This document shows, in pieces, positions 34,364 to 48,300 of a DNA stretch of 64,000 bases; the first letter of the stretch is position 1, and each line of letters begins with the position of its first letter. A model generated the notes under the pieces. It ran no database searches. It saw only the letters and a program-made list of their open reading frames with translations, and was not told the origin of the DNA. This DNA comes from Imbricaverruca yamaguchii (Eukaryota; Arthropoda; Thecostraca; Neoverrucidae). Location: positions 84,501 to 148,500 of the forward strand of contig JAOTOL010001393.1 of the NCBI GenBank assembly GCA_034440575.1, written 5' to 3'. Position numbers and translations under genes: made by a program.

Positions 34364-36910
34364 AGTCGTAAGTCAGCAGCTCATCTGATAGACACCAGTC
34401 AGCACCTCATCTGATAGACACCAGTCAGCAGCTCATCTGATAGACACCAGTCAGCAGCTCATCTGATAGACACCAGTCAGCACCTCATGTGATAGACACC
34501 AGTCAGCACCTCATGTGATATACACCAGTCAGCACCTCATCAGATATACACCAGTCAGCACCTCATCTGATGTACACCAGTCAGCACCTCATCTGATGTA
34601 CACCAGTCAGCACCTCATCTGATAGACACCAGTCAGCACCTCATCAGATATACACCAGTCAGCACCTCATCTGATGTACACCAGTCAGCACCTCATCTGA
34701 TAGACACCAGTCAGCACCTCATCTGATGTACACCAGTCAGCACCTCATCTGATGTACACCAGTCAGCACCTCATCTGATGTACACCAGTCAGCACCTCAT
34801 CTGATGTACACCAGTCAGCACCTCATCTGATAGACACCAGTCAGCACCTCATCTGATGTACACCAGTCAGCACCTCATCTGATAGACACCAGTCAGCACC
34901 TCATCTGATAGACACCAGTCAGCACCTCATGTGATAGACACCAGTCAGCACCTCATCTGATATACACCAGTCAGCACCTCATGTGATATACACCAGTCAG
35001 CACCTCATCTGATAGACACCAGTCAGCACCTCATGTGATAGACACCAGTCAGCACCTCATCTGATGTACACCAGTCAGCACCTCATCTGATATACACCAG
35101 TCAGCACCTCATGTGATAGACACCAGTCAGCACCTCATCTGATATACACCAGTCAGCACCTCATGTGATAGACACCAGTCAGCACCTCGTCTGATATACA
35201 CCAGTCAGCACCTCATCTGATATACACCAGTCAGCACCTCATCTGATGTACACCAGTCAGCACCTCATCTGATATACACCAGTCAGCACCTCATCTGATA
35301 GACACCAGTCAGCACCTCATGTGATAGACACCAGTCAGCACCTCATCTGATATACGCCAGTTAGCAGCTCATCTGATAGACACCAGTCAGCACCTCATGT
35401 GATATACACCAGTCAGCACCTCATCTGATATACACCAGTCAGCACCTCATCTGATATACACCAGTCAGCACCTCATGTGATAGACACCAGTCAGCACCTC
35501 ATCTGATAGACACCAGTCAGCACCTCATCTGATATACACCAGTCAGCACCTCATCTGATATACACCAGTCAGCAGCTCATCTGATAGACACCAGTCAGCA
35601 GCTCATCTGATAGGCACCAGTCAGCACCTATTATAGGCACCAGTCAGCACCTCATCTGATATACACCAGTCACACCTCATTGATGTACACCAGTCCATAT
35701 TATATACGGTTAGTATTATATACACCAGTCAGCACCTCATTGATATACAGTAGCACTCATCTGATATACACCAGTCAGACTTTATTAAAGTAGACTCATC
35801 TGATATACACCAGTCAGCACCTCATTGATATACACAGTCAGCACTCATGTGATAGACACCAGTCAGCACCTCATCTGATATACACCGTCAGCACCTATTG
35901 ATGACACCAGTCAGCACCTATCTGTTATCTCATCTGATATACCCGTGACTCATCGATAACACCAGTCGCACCTCATCTGATGACACCAGTCAGCACCTCA
36001 TTGATATACACCAGTCAGCACCTCATCTGATATACACCAGTCAGCACCTCATGTGATAGACACCAGTCAGCACCTCATCTGATATACGCCAGTTAGCAGC
36101 TCATCTGATAACACCAGTCGACCTTTGATAACACCAGTAGCACCTCATGTGATATACCCAGTCGCAGCTCATCTGATATACACCAGTCAGCACTCTATAA
36201 CAGACAGAATATAACAGTAGACTTTATAACCGTGCAGCTCATTGATAGACACCATCGCACCTCATTGATATACAAGTAGCACTCATTGATATACACCAGT
36301 AGCACTATTGATATACACCAGTCAGCAGCTCATCTGATAGGCACCAGTCAGCACCTCATGTGATATACACCAGTCAGCACCTCATCTGATATACACCAGT
36401 CAGCAGCTCATCTGATAGACACCAGTCAGCAGCTCATCTGATAGGCACCAGTCAGCACCTCATCTGATATACACCAGTCAGCACCTCATCTGATAGACAC
36501 CAGTCAGCACCTCATCTGATATACACCAGTCAGTACCTCATCTAGCAGTCACCAGTCAGTGCCTCATTTGGCAGTCTCCAGTTATTACTTCATTTTGCAG
36601 TCTGCGGTGGTCAGCACCTTATCTGCCATATGCCAGTCTGTACATCATCTGGCAGTCGCCAGTCAGTATCTCATCTGACAGTCTTGAGTTGGCACTTATC
36701 TGACAGACACCAGTCGGTTCCTCATTTGACATCGTCCAGTCATTACCTCATCCGACAAACACCAGTCATTACTTCACCTGACAGACGTCAGTCAGTATCT
36801 CGTCTGGTAATCGCCAGTCAGTACCTCTTCTGACAGACGCCAGTCAGCAGCTCATGTGACAGACGCCAGTCAGTACATCATCTGACAGTCGCCAGACAGT
36901 AACTCATCGG
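34364..36910 (+). repeat. 26-bp minisatellite, about 85-95 units, with a damaged stretch
   Basis: The unit is CACCAGTCAGCACCTCATCT then GATAGA, with TATA/TGTA/TAGA variants. It starts abruptly after a hairpin at 34332-34363. From about 35630 to 36310 many units have lost single or few bases; after that clean units resume to about 36545. The rightmost 360 bp are diverged units. Confidence 0.96.
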
Positions 36911-36954
36911 ATTCACGGAGCCGAAGATCGATCAGCGTTGGACAAGGCTTCATT

Positions 36955-37135
36955 TTACTGTTGGATCAGGGCCCGCTGTGCTATAATATTGGATGCATTG
37001 TCAGAGCAGGGCCCGCTGTGTTGTGTTGAATTGCACTGGGATATCAGGGCTCGCTGTGTTGCGTTGAATTCCACTGGCATATCATGGCCCGCTGTGTTGT
37101 ATTGCATTTCACTGGCAAATCAGGATTAACTGTGC
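36955..37135 (+). repeat. Four diverged ~40-55-bp units with GGGCCCGCTGTG
   Basis: CAGGGCCCGCTGTG, CAGGGCTCGCTGTGTTG and ATGGCCCGCTGTGTTGTATT recur with TTGAATT.CACTGG.ATATC between them. Confidence 0.8.
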
Positions 37136-37139
37136 TTTG

Positions 37140-38394
37140 TTATTGGAAGTACTGCGCTCTCCAAAGCTCCGCTTATATTTCAACCTGGTTTAAATTCAAA
37201 GGAAGGAGGTCGGATTCCCGTGTGAAATTGAAACCGTCTGATGCTTCGGAGTGTGACACATGAATTTGTCGTTGGAAGGGCCCCGAAGGACCAGTACGTG
37301 CATACTGAAAAGCCCGGGGAGATTAAGGTTGGTAGCCACCAACAGATGCATTGAAATCGCTGCTTCACTACGGATCATTACCGGCCAGATTGAACTGGCA
37401 GCTGAATGTACAGCAACATTCAGGTGTCTGTGAAGCACTGATCGCTTTTCGATGGGTCCTGCCGTGCCCAATTAGCTTTCATGCACACCAGTGTATGGAG
37501 GCTAAATATTAAAGGTGACCTGATATCGGACTTGGGGAGATGACCACAATTCATTTTTGATCACGCACAAACTCAAGAATACTCAGGTACTCGGGCATAA
37601 TTCAGATCAAATGTATTTTCACACTGACCGTTTCCAGCTCTTCAACCCGGTTTGAAAGCTCCAAATAGCAGGTAAGTTGTACTGATGATTACCTGCACCT
37701 CTTACCGTATTGTCGTGACGTCACTGGCAACATAAATCTGTAATCTCGCTTGTCCAGTGCTGCAAAAGGCTACAAAATCGCTGCCCAGATTATGCGCCAG
37801 GTTAGCGCTCCGATAGCCGTTCTTGTTGTATTGCCTACGGAATGAGGACACGTCTTGATGTTGAGATGATTAGAAACAGTACGCTGGCTTAACAACAGTG
37901 GTGGGAATTTATCATTGAAGCTTTCCTAAAAAGATTGATAAATTTTCAAACTAAATCCTTTCATCAGCTTAACATATGTTTTCCATTTCCAAGGTATTCT
38001 CGTTGGGTTCTTAACGTAGAGTGACAATTTTTGCCACTGGCTTTCTAAGTTGATCAGTTTGGGATGCTATAGGATGGAAAGGCCGGTCGATACAATCAAC
38101 AAAAGAAAGGAGAGATGTCGGTCACAGTACCGCTCTGAAGAATAATCTTACTCCAACTGCGCGCATAGTCTATCGCGTGCACAAAGGTTTTGCCAGGCAT
38201 TTATGCAGAGTGGAAGAACATATCCATGAGAGTCACCAGGAACTTTGATTGAGGAGACAGGGGAAGCAGAATATCGCGGCGTAGCAGAGTATCGAGGGGA
38301 ATTTTCGACAATCCAGCGGTGTCACAGGGAGTTTTGCTTCACAAATGTGGAGGTTAGGCACCACTGGTTCCAGGGAAAATATTCGTATCGGCTA
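37140..38394. other. Intronic sequence, nothing recognised
   Basis: The short frames at 37180-37471 minus have no family resemblance. Confidence 0.5.
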
Positions 38395-38780
38395 ACATTT
38401 GCACACAAAGTCTTGGATGTCCAATGCTTGGCACCCCAAATCTTTGTGCCACGCAGATCGTGCTACGCAGATCTTCGTATGCGCATCATTGGCGCAAGTA
38501 TTGGTTCGGACAAACCTTTGTATTGCAAAACTTCATAGGCGCAACATTTTTTTACGCATATCTTGGCATACACAAATCTTCACATATGTAAAACTTCGTA
38601 CCCAAGCTTTATCATCAAATTTATTTGCATAAGCAAGTATTCGCTGGAAAATCTTCTCACGAAAATATTTGTATACAATTCTTCGTGCAAAACGTTTATA
38701 CTACATACCTTTGTGCGCACAAATGCTCGGATCCAAATCCTCAGACGCATATATTTGTAATCAAATCTTCACATTTTCCT
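38395..38780 (+). repeat. Degenerate ~19-20-bp repeat (CGCA.ATCTTCGTATG type)
   Basis: CGCAGATCTTCGTATGCGC, CACAAATCTTCACATATG and CACGAAAATATTTGTATAC recur with many changes. No gene is seen. Confidence 0.55.
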
Positions 38781-39404
38781 GTCACAAATGAGGACATATT
38801 CATGAAACATGATGGGAAGGATGCTCCTGTACTGCAATTATTTTATCGGAAGAGCATTTTTCATGGATACAATTTACAGGAAATGCAGACGCGCTTCGAC
38901 ATGACAGCAAGGAAAAATAAGCCGGGTAGTGAAGCGTAGAATGGACCAATTATTTCTAAACTGGAGGGAGAGCTGTCGAGGCTATTCTCCTTCTCCCATT
39001 ATGATGCGTTGAAGACGATCACGATTGAAGAGTACTGCGCTCCTCGTCGGCCAACGGGCAGAGCAAAAGCCGGTGTTGGGCAACGTGGTCGAGGACCTGG
39101 CAAAGAAGTCGGGGGGATAATAAAGCGAGCCGAGCAAAAGGCGGCACGGGTGGAAATGGAGAAGGATCGGCGGCGGGAAGCATCGGCGACCGCGGTTGCT
39201 AAACTGGGTTGCTTTTCGGCATCATCATGGTGGAGATGTCTCTGCAACGGCTGAATACCTCTGGAACGTCGTCGCCTGTCAAGTGACTCAAGGTGAAGAA
39301 GATACGGATGGAATTGGAAATTACTAATACGCTTGGCACACATTACGGTTGATGGCTAAGCTGAATAAGAGTCGTAACAATTGCCTATTTTATGAAAGTA
39401 CATT

Positions 39405-39990
39405 ATGTTTAGGCTATTTATACGACGTGGAAGTTTTGACTTGACGAACTCGGTCTTTCATGACCGAGTTTGTCAAGGAGGTGAAAGCCGCCGACGCAAT
39501 CCTTGGTTTGCACTAGGACGACAAGCTCATGCCGAACATCGACGTGGAGCCGGGACGAGTCCACCGCCTCGCACTCGTCGTTTCAAGCCCTCAGCTCTCG
39601 TATGGCTAGTTACTGGTAGTGTCCGCCCTTTACCGGCGAGGCCATCGCGAACGAAGCTGAAGAGGTACTCGTGGAGTGGGGGCTGGAGACGGAGTTGCTG
39701 CGTTCTCCATTGACACGACTGCGTCGAACATTGGGGTCCAGTCCGGATGTTGCATTTTGTTGGATGAAACGTTCGTCCGGCCACTGCTCCGTCTGGCATG
39801 CGCCACGTCCTGGAGCTCTTTCTGGCCCCCACCTTCAAAGCCGCCATAGGGACGTCGTCAAGACCTAAGATCGCACTCTTCAAGCAGTTTCGAGACAGAT
39901 GGCTGCGTATGGTCCCTGCAGAAGCTGAGGTGTTCCAGAATGCAAGCCTCGATCAGCTGGAAGAGTGGCGACTGCGGATGTGTTGAAGGC
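39405..39990 (+). pseudogene. Second transposase-like relic (SIDTTASNIG ... LACRHVLELF ... FKQFRDRW)
   Basis: One frame around 39700-39800 reads V-A-A-F-S-I-D-T-T-A-S-N-I-G-V-Q-S-G-C-C, I-L-L-D-E-T, R-P-L-L-R-L-A-C. The next frame (39798-39983) continues R-H-V-L-E-L-F-L-A-P-T-F-K, I-A-L-F-K-Q-F-R-D-R-W. The joint LAC|RHVLEL lies across a one-base frameshift at about 39800. This block order recalls a second multicopy arthropod protein type (FDTTASNTG ... LLWLACRHH..EL ... F..F...W), which I know only as an uncharacterised, transposon-like family. The earlier part, about 39000-39660, holds further short frames (for example R-G-P-G-K-E-V near 39100) that may be its N-terminal remains. It lies within the channel intron on the strand opposite the channel. 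Confidence 0.6.
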
Positions 39991-40955
39991 GGTGGGAGGA
40001 GCGCGGGACGGGACCGGGAGATTGTTCAATTGGAGCTGGGGATAACCGCCGGCCAAGTGCCGGACCCGGCGGCCGGGCGAGCTGCACCACGCACTGTGGA
40101 TGGTGAGGACACTGTGCACGATCAATCGTCCCCGCCAACCAGTGGGCGAACGATCGAACTTGCAACCAGAATACCCACAAAGCACCTCTTGTATTGATGT
40201 CATGATGGTGGTGGCATAGCTGCACCCACCCGTTGGGTCTGTACTGCACTCATGTTGCCTACAAGCCGACACCTCGGCCATAACCAGTGTTTGATTTATG
40301 GCTTGAAATCCTGGATTTGAAGAGGAAAAGCGTGTTGCATCCGAGGTTTTTTTCTTTCTTTTGGAATTCTGGATTTGGATAGAAAAATTGGGCGTCGTTC
40401 CAGGTTGGAGAGATGAATTTTATATCCGTTCCTGTCGTTAATAAAAATAGTCTCTGTGCTTTCCATGACCATGTTTCATATGCTATGTTCCATATAAAAT
40501 TTTCCATGACTTCTCATGGCTATGACGAGGAAGGATATGGCAATCGTTTCCTAGGAACACCACTCACTTTTTGGTCAAATTTTTTTTTGTCTTCACGGAG
40601 ATGATATTTTGGATGATCAATTACATGACAAGGCCATTCTTCAAATACTGTTCCTGACACTCAGAGACAAAAAAGGCACTGATGCAATCTTAAACGACAC
40701 GTTCAGCTTCGGAACTTTGAAAACAATAGCGTTGAAAACTAAACTGCTGCGTCTGGTTCATTCTCCTGATTGTGATAGTTCGTGGTCGACAGGCTTGCCA
40801 CCACTATGTTAAAACCTATGGGGCTGCAGCGCGTCGCAGCGTTATTTTCAGCCCCCCATCACTAACTTTCCTTGTTACGCTTCGCATGCATGCTTTACTG
40901 AAATCGGATGAGGATTGCGCATAATGTTTGGATGCCTAAAAACTGATTGAGAAGG

Positions 40956-41720
40956 TTAACCCATCCCGTCTCGGGGGGTCTTCAACCGCCCCCCACCCCT
41001 CAGGTTTTTCGCGGATGGTGGACGAACGGCACGCGGCAGCGCGCCCAAATTTGGCATACCTTTCCTACATCAATTTGACATGCTGTTTCAAAATTTTGAA
41101 GTCATGTCATCTAGGGTCAACGAGTTAGCTCAATTGTGGTCACCTCCAAAAAAAGGTTCAACCGGTTGTCACACTTTAACGGATGCAGATATTTTAATGA
41201 CACTTTCATCATTTGCTTATCTTTAGGGATGCAACAAAACGTACAAGTGGAATTTTTCATTTTTTCCGTTTTTGTCTACATACAAATTTTGCATATTTGC
41301 CAATTGCAATTAAAATAGAAGATTCTGGCTAAAGTAAGCATTTTTTAGGGCAAGTTGACTTCCAGCAACGTTTCTCGGCCTGCTTTACCCATTGGAAAAG
41401 GAAAAATTAAAGAAAACTTGAAAACTCAAAATACTGAAATTTCGGGAAAAGAATTGAGGCCAAAAAATATGGGCCTGGTCGATTTCGCTGTCCTTTTCTC
41501 ATTCCAAATATTTCTTTTCTTCATATATCCCAAAACTCCCCAGAGCCAAAACATAATGTAAGTCGTGAAAAGTCGTGAAAAATCTAGTCCCCTGGTGAGG
41601 TCACTTTGGGGGAAATTGTTCTGGGGGTGGATCCTGACCCTATTCGTCGAGCGCTTTCCGATGACACCTCCTTCGTTTTCGTGCGACGCTTAGTTTGGAT
41701 TTTAGACGGGGTTACTATCC
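40956..41720 (+). mobile_element. TTAA element, copy 2, right end lost
   Basis: It starts TTAACCCATCCCGTCTC and shares the body of copy 1: CTCAGGTTTTTCGCGGAT, CATCTAGGGTCAA, TCACACTTTAACGGATGCAG, CTGTCCTTTTCTCATTCC. It runs to CTTAGTTTGGATTTTAGA at 41690-41707. After that it departs from copy 1, and the C-rich right terminus with TTAA is missing. Same orientation as copy 1. Short apparent reading frames here are repeats, not genes. Confidence 0.72.
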
Positions 41721-42169
41721 GCCTCCCCCCTTTTGTTTTTAAACGACTCGATAATTCATATCAGAAACGCAGACAACTAGAGCTGCCCATAACAATTTGT
41801 CAATTAAAATACACTGATTCAAACAAGAACTTTTGGAATTTTCATCACGCAAAGCCCTGAAATTTCGGCGCGCTTCGCGCTCCAGAAGCTTTCTTTTTCC
41901 ACATTTTTTTTGTCACGTTCCCCCACTTGGGAACTCCTGCCTGGACCACTGATTTGTACTAAATGATAATACAATACCATAGGTAGGGGCGGATATAGAA
42001 GCGTGGCTTGGAGTGGAATCATGAAATCCGATTCTGGGAACCTCACCGGATTTGAACATTATCCGTTTATCGTATCTGTTTAAAACCACAATTATTCTCG
42101 GATTTCAGAAAATGGATGGTAATGATGTGGTCGTCCACATCAGTGCCATGAGGGATGTCATCATATCAC

Positions 42170-42375
42170 TACCATGAATGATGTGGATTAGGGACCGATC
42201 ACGACTGTGGTGAGGGACTGACCACGCCTGCAGTGATGGCGCGGTTACACCTGTGGTGAGGGTCGGACCGCATCAGTGGTGATGGACTTACCACACCAGT
42301 GGTGGTGGTGTGGTCACCCCTGTGGCGTGCGACTGATGACGCCAGTAGTAAGGGCCGATTACGCCTGCTCAGCTG
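42170..42375 (+). repeat. Diverged ~28-bp units (GGTGAGGGACTGACCAC type)
   Basis: TGTGGTGAGGGACTGACCAC, TGTGGTGAGGGTCGGACCGC, AGTGGTGATGGACTTACCAC and GTGGTGGTGTGGTCACC recur at about 28 bp. Confidence 0.75.
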
Positions 42376-42655
42376 GTCGGGGATGAGTGATGTCGAGACC
42401 GGTGGCCAGGGTGGCGGTGTGCGATGGCCGTCACGCCGCCGCTGGACCACGGCTGATTGGACCGGGCGCGCCGGCCCAGACAGTCGCACGCCAGCCGACG
42501 TTCGATTCCGTCCCGACCATCAGCACGCGCGCCGCCGACGTCGAGCTCGCCAACGTGGCGCTTCCGTCGCGCTGATGCGATTTGTGCCGCGTCTCGCCCG
42601 GGAACCCGGCTTCGGTCCCAACAACATCGACAGACCGGCACTTGGGTGTATGCAC

Positions 42656-42799
<144 letters not shown>

Positions 42800-42837
42800 C
42801 ACCATCACCATCCACCACTCCATCTTGATGCAATGTT

Positions 42838-43445
42838 CGAAACGCGTCAACGTATTCCGTGCACTTGCAGGTACAGACTGGGGCGGAAGCAGGAACACTG
42901 AACTTCTAGAACTCTGGAAATCAATCATGCAGCCCATCATCTCCGCCACCATTTCAGAAAGCCAAAGCAAAAAGTTGGAAATCATCCAAGCCAACTGCAT
43001 CAGATCAGCCCCTGGGGCTTTCAGCGCCACACCTATAGCCAGTCTTCCAGTGGACTGAAACACTCTTTCACTCCACATCAAGACACAACAGCTGAGTCAC
43101 TGCCACATTCGAATCAAATTCATTAAAAAAAAGTCACCCGGCGTAGCGCTGCTTTATGCGTCACTGATACGACAAGAGCCGATTTGAGCGCAAACTTCCA
43201 TCACATGGTGTCCAAATGACCACAGCTCTCTCAGATCTTACCCTCACAATGCCAACCATTGCAGCTCGACCGCCCACTAGGCTATTCCTGACACTCAGTC
43301 AATCAAAGGTCAAGTACTTCCACTCGGAAAAGAAATCGACTATCACATCAGCGGAAATCCTCGGCATGTTTCACAAGTTCGCCAATGATAACAATCATAA
43401 AACGCTTATATTCACAGATGGAACGAAACACTGTTGTACCGGCCT
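42838..43445 (+). mobile_element. LINE fragment, second copy of the same family, cut off by a microsatellite block
   Basis: Frames read E-L-W-K-S-I-M-Q-P-I-I-S, S-K-K-L-E-I-I-Q-A-N-C-I-R, F-S-A-T-P-I-A-S-L, then from 43216 [24 protein letters not shown] and [13 protein letters not shown]. Each block has a counterpart in the 17.2-18.6 kb copy (SKKLESIQNNCIR, LSDLNLTMP, AARPPTR, SQSKVEY, NNHKTV). The element stops just after the first RNase H Asp (TDGTK), where a TA/TG/CT microsatellite begins. It is in the channel intron, opposite in strand to the channel. Confidence 0.8.
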
Positions 43446-43460
43446 TTGTGTACACATACA

Positions 43461-43772
<312 letters not shown>

Positions 43773-43869
43773 GTTGTCTCATGAGTTGTGTCTAATGAGT
43801 TGTGATTTGTAGTGGAATCTGAGTAGTACTTTTGTGCGGGTATGTGGTTGTATATGTGAAGAGCGAGAT

Positions 43870-45380
43870 ATAGTGAGGTGGTGTATGCTCCTGTAGTTAT
43901 TTTTAGGCATTGGTGTTGAAGTGTGTCAGTAATTCTGAGTTTTGGCTTAGAAGCGTTTTTGAAGAGTGGGGTCCATATTCCGTGATTGGCCGAATGGTTG
44001 ATTTATATAGTCAGTGGTGAATTTCGATATGATCCCGAGTTTGTGCCGGATAGTGCTCGGAGGAGGTTGATTCTTCTTGATGTGTGTTTTTATGTTTAAG
44101 ATGTGTGGCCAAAAGGCGAGTTGCTGGTCCAATGTGATGCATAAGAATTGTATTGTGGTAACAACTGGTATGGACGTATGGTCTAATTTCAGTGGTTGCA
44201 AGACTGTGTGTCGTTTGCAGTCGGAAATATGCATTTGGATTTGTGTGGTGCGATGTGTAGATTTAGTAATACGAGTTTGTTGTGTGTGTAGTTCTGCTGC
44301 GTAGAGTGGAATTTTGGCCGAAAATCTGTCGGCGATGACTGAATTTAGACCTATAATAAAGAGACGGAGACCTAGAATTGAACCTTGCATTAACCTGTTT
44401 TGTGGAATTTAACCCGTCTGAAGCGTGAGACTAAATTTTGACTTGAAACGATCGTTTTAATAAGTAGAAATGGAGGTAGTGTAGTAGTATGTTCTGTATG
44501 TCTATGCTGTAAAAGTGTTGTAGTAGTGTTGTTATGTTGATGCTGTCGTATGCTTGTTTTATGTCCAAAAAGACGGCGACTATGGAGCGTTCCCTTGCCG
44601 CCGCTTCCTGGATGTGTGTGATGAGGTAGGTGAGATTGTTTAGACATTATATGTTAGGAAGAAAGCTTGATTATATAGGAGATATTAGTTTTTGTGTTTG
44701 AATGATGTAGATAAGCCATTTTTGCAAGACGTTCGAAGAGTTAATGAAAACAGCTGGTTAGCGCGATAGGGCGGTAGGACTCACATAGAGTTGAGTCCGT
44801 GTTTGGTTTAGGGATAGGTATAATAAGAGCATATAGCTAAAATTGTGGGTATAAATATGTGTTGTCCAGGCAGTGTTGTAGGTGTCGAGTATTGCGTGTA
44901 GTGCTTGTGTTGGAAGGTGTTTGAAAAATGAGCAGTGTATGTTGTCTGGGCCTACGCTTGTGTTTCCTGTCGGTGCAATTGTTAGTTGTAATTATGTGAA
45001 TGCAAGCCTAATGTTGTAAAGATGTGGGTGCGTGTGTTTGATTGGACGTGGGGGGTTACGCGGAAGCATGGGTGACCTAAGATGGTAGTTGTGTGTGAAG
45101 ATGTTTGCTATTGTTTGTGAGTCTGTGATGGTGTTGTGGTTGTGTCTGAGTATGATGGCTTTTATTGGAGGTTTTTGTCGGTGATGAAATGTTTCCAGGA
45201 GTGTACAAATTTCTACAAAAGGGGTGAACATATTAAATTGATTGCAAAATGTATCACAGGAATTCTTATTGGCGTTTTTGATGGTTTGTTTACAGGGAGC
45301 TCTGTGTTGTTTGTATGCTCTGAGTGTTTCCGGTGTGCGGTGTCTTTCATATCTGTTTCGCGCGAGGCGCCTCCCTTGAC
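43870..45380 (-). mobile_element. LINE fragment: reverse transcriptase palm and flanks, different family
   Basis: Reading down from 45380 the minus strand gives R-N-R-Y-E-R-H-R-T-P-E-T-L and Y-K-Q-H-R-A, the usual region before the RT. Then come I-T-D-S-Q-T-I-A-N-I-F-T (near 45115), V-A-V-F-L-D-I-K-Q-A-Y-D-S-I (catalytic motif A, near 44560), Q-G-S-I-L-G-L-R-L-F (near 44385) and K-I-P-L-Y-A-A-E-L where Y-A-D-D-L is expected (near 44310), so the second catalytic Asp pair is lost. I-Q-F-L-C-I-T-L-D-Q-Q-L-A-F-W-P-H-I follows near 44145. Frameshifts separate these blocks. It is a Jockey/I-like non-LTR element that is dead, with neither end recognisable. Confidence 0.8.
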
Positions 45381-45389
45381 AGTACTAAT

Positions 45390-48300
45390 AAAGACACCCT
45401 TCTGGGCACCAACCCTTCAGAACGCATGCACCCGTCTGAGCCAGGCCCGTAATGAGAATACAGCAACACTCCGCGGTATAGTGTAATAGCTGGCTCAGCA
45501 TACTCAAAATGGTGATTGGTGCAGCTGGATGACGCAAAAGGAGCATGCCATCTGTCATACTCGACACCTTGTCAAATAATTGCCTCCAGGCAATTCTCTG
45601 GTTCAAATAGAGAAAATGCTTGTCTAATTCATCATTCACAAACAAATAATTGTCTTCAAATCATGTTCCAGAGGACCAGGCCTGTACGACCATAAAGCAT
45701 GCTAGCAAAAAACTGTGATGTATTACCTGACAGAAGAAAGGACAGGCCAAGGAATTTTAATGCAGCGGAACATTCGCCTGATGGGCCCTGGCGCCATCTC
45801 CCTATGGGGTGGGGTGGAGCGCCACAAATTGATACAAATGAATGGGATGAACTACCTAAGACCTCACCAAGAGGCCCAGAATTCCCAGCGAGGTGATATT
45901 GGCTTGGAATGGAGGACGAGAAGAAGCTGCATCTGACTGTTCCTAGGTGAACACTGTTCTCGGGAACATACTCTAAATGGCCGCTCTGGATGCTAGGGCA
46001 TGTATTGTGTAACGTGGCGAACACGATGTCAGAATATGACGAAAATTAAGGTTTCGGTTGGGATTTGCGAGATTAACACTAAATTTATTACATTTTAGAT
46101 TGTTCAAGCAATTTTCGCCCCCAGTTAGCATATCAACATAGGCTAAACTGAATCCGCCACTAGGCTCAAGTTGAGGTGATTGACGATGAGGTGGCCGTAG
46201 CTGCAGCTTTACTTACTGTAAGCAAGATCACATAATTAATTTGAGTCGTAATGGCGATCAAAGCGTGCTGTGCCTCGAATATAATAATTTCCTTTTAATT
46301 ACAAGAAGCTAAATGCCCTCAATAAATGACTCATAAAAACCATGAGCAAGTGATTTAAGCGCACTTATATGGCATGTCAGAATGCATTGCTTAGGTATGT
46401 AGACATCTTTCTGCAAATAAACATCGTATCTTGGGAAAGCGAGCAGTTTTAGTGAGCAGACCAAGGTGGTGCGCCACCCTCTTGCTCGCGTAAAGTGGGG
46501 GGACAGCGCCCCATACGCCCGTCGCTCCTGGCCCTAAATGTACATGCTTCGGGCCCTAAAGTAGGCCAGAGACCCATCAAGACGCACGAAGGCCCTCAAA
46601 ACGCACATAAGAACCAGAGACCCTCAAAACTCACCGGGTCCCCGCAATTATGGCATGAGGGCCGCAAAAGCAGGCCATGGCACGTAAAAAGCAGCAAGGT
46701 CCTTTAAAAAAAGCAGTCCACCTCGCTCTCCTCACCCCCACCCCTCCCCGCTCGCCTCACCCCCACCCCTCCCCGTTCAACGCAACGTCTTCAGAGTATG
46801 AAAGGCGCGCCTCCAGAGAAATGGCGCCCCATCCAAAACAAAGTGTCCCTCTCGATCAAAATATCTAGATCCGCCCCTGCCACATTGTCTACCTGTCAAA
46901 TGTAGAAAGCGTTCTTCCACCGTCACCTTCACAGTCTTTGATGAAATATATTGGCTCCTAAAGACTATTTTCCCCGTATCGCACTGAATTCTAAATCGCA
47001 TAAATTGAAGTGCCCCATGAGATGCCTTGCACGTGCGCTGTGAACAAAAAGAATGCTTGAACATTATAATTAACTAGCTGGCGTCTCTGTCTCCGGCATG
47101 ACTGGGAGCCCCAATGGCCTGAAACATGGCATTAATTAAATTGGGCTTAAGGGTACACCAACGGCATGGTTATTCATTGCCAATTATAAAATATAGCATA
47201 GTAATTATTTTGTTCTGCGCATGTGCATTTGACTCTAGATCTCAATATGCGAAGCCTGCATTTTTAAGGGCGAGAATGAATTAAAGAATGAAAACAGAAT
47301 CTGAATTGACGAGAAATTCTGTGTCCCAAATAGGCTGTGCAATGCCATGAATTAAGAAATGGAATCACCTGACAAAAGTAGGGAACCATTGTCCCTACCT
47401 TTAAAATTTGGTTCAGCGGAACGCAGTATTCGAATAGCCGTGATTGGGAACGTGGGTCTCTAGTAAGGCTGGGAACGAGGAAACGGATGGCCATGTCGGT
47501 ACGTGGTTATCTAGAAGACTTCAATTATCTGTCCTTGCATCTAAGCATCTGCCCTTGAACTGGAATTCCCATAGAGAGCAGTAGGTCGGAATTCACGCAG
47601 CAAAGCCCGCTAAGCATGCGACCCTATTCGCTACTCCATTAAACACGCGAACCATTTTTTTTTTAAGTAGGACGAAATAAATGGAACTGAAAATCTGGCT
47701 TGGTCACGCCATAATGACGCAATGCAGAAAGTTATCCGGTTGGTGATTTGCAATGGCTTACCTATTGCTACTCAAAGTAATGCAGGGGACATGTAGCACG
47801 TTCATTGATTTCAATATATTTCATGGATTCTGTATTACTCTGGCTCGTTCGTGATCCATTTACAGTCATGTGTGCAAAGTAGGATTCTTCTACATATGAA
47901 GATATGGAGTCAATTTCCGAGACACTGTCTCTGAACTACATTAAGAAGCAGAAAAAAGTGAGCTACTTTCAATGACCCTAATCGGATATGACCAAGCATA
48001 TGTGCGTAAGTTGAAAAGTTTCTAGCTTAAATCGAGACGCCTAGATATCTGATGCGTTTTAACCCAGTCAAACGGAGGGGCAAGTAATCTTGTGACTCGG
48101 AATCCCATGAATTTTCGGAGTATATCCGGTCGTTTTCTTTTTAAAAAATTGAAAAGGGGCACATAAAATGCTAATTGCACCATGCCGGAATGATAATCCA
48201 GTAGAGTCGTATACAGACTGGAGGCACTTTCACAACAGTGGGCTTTGTATCCCTGATGGGAAGCCTCCGAATATGGCAGGATGTTTGGCAGAAATGTCTC

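Noticed and set aside
34364..36910. CRISPR array
   Set aside because: The 26-bp units are contiguous without unique spacers and the DNA is eukaryotic. The same applies to the 25-bp array at 20.3 kb.
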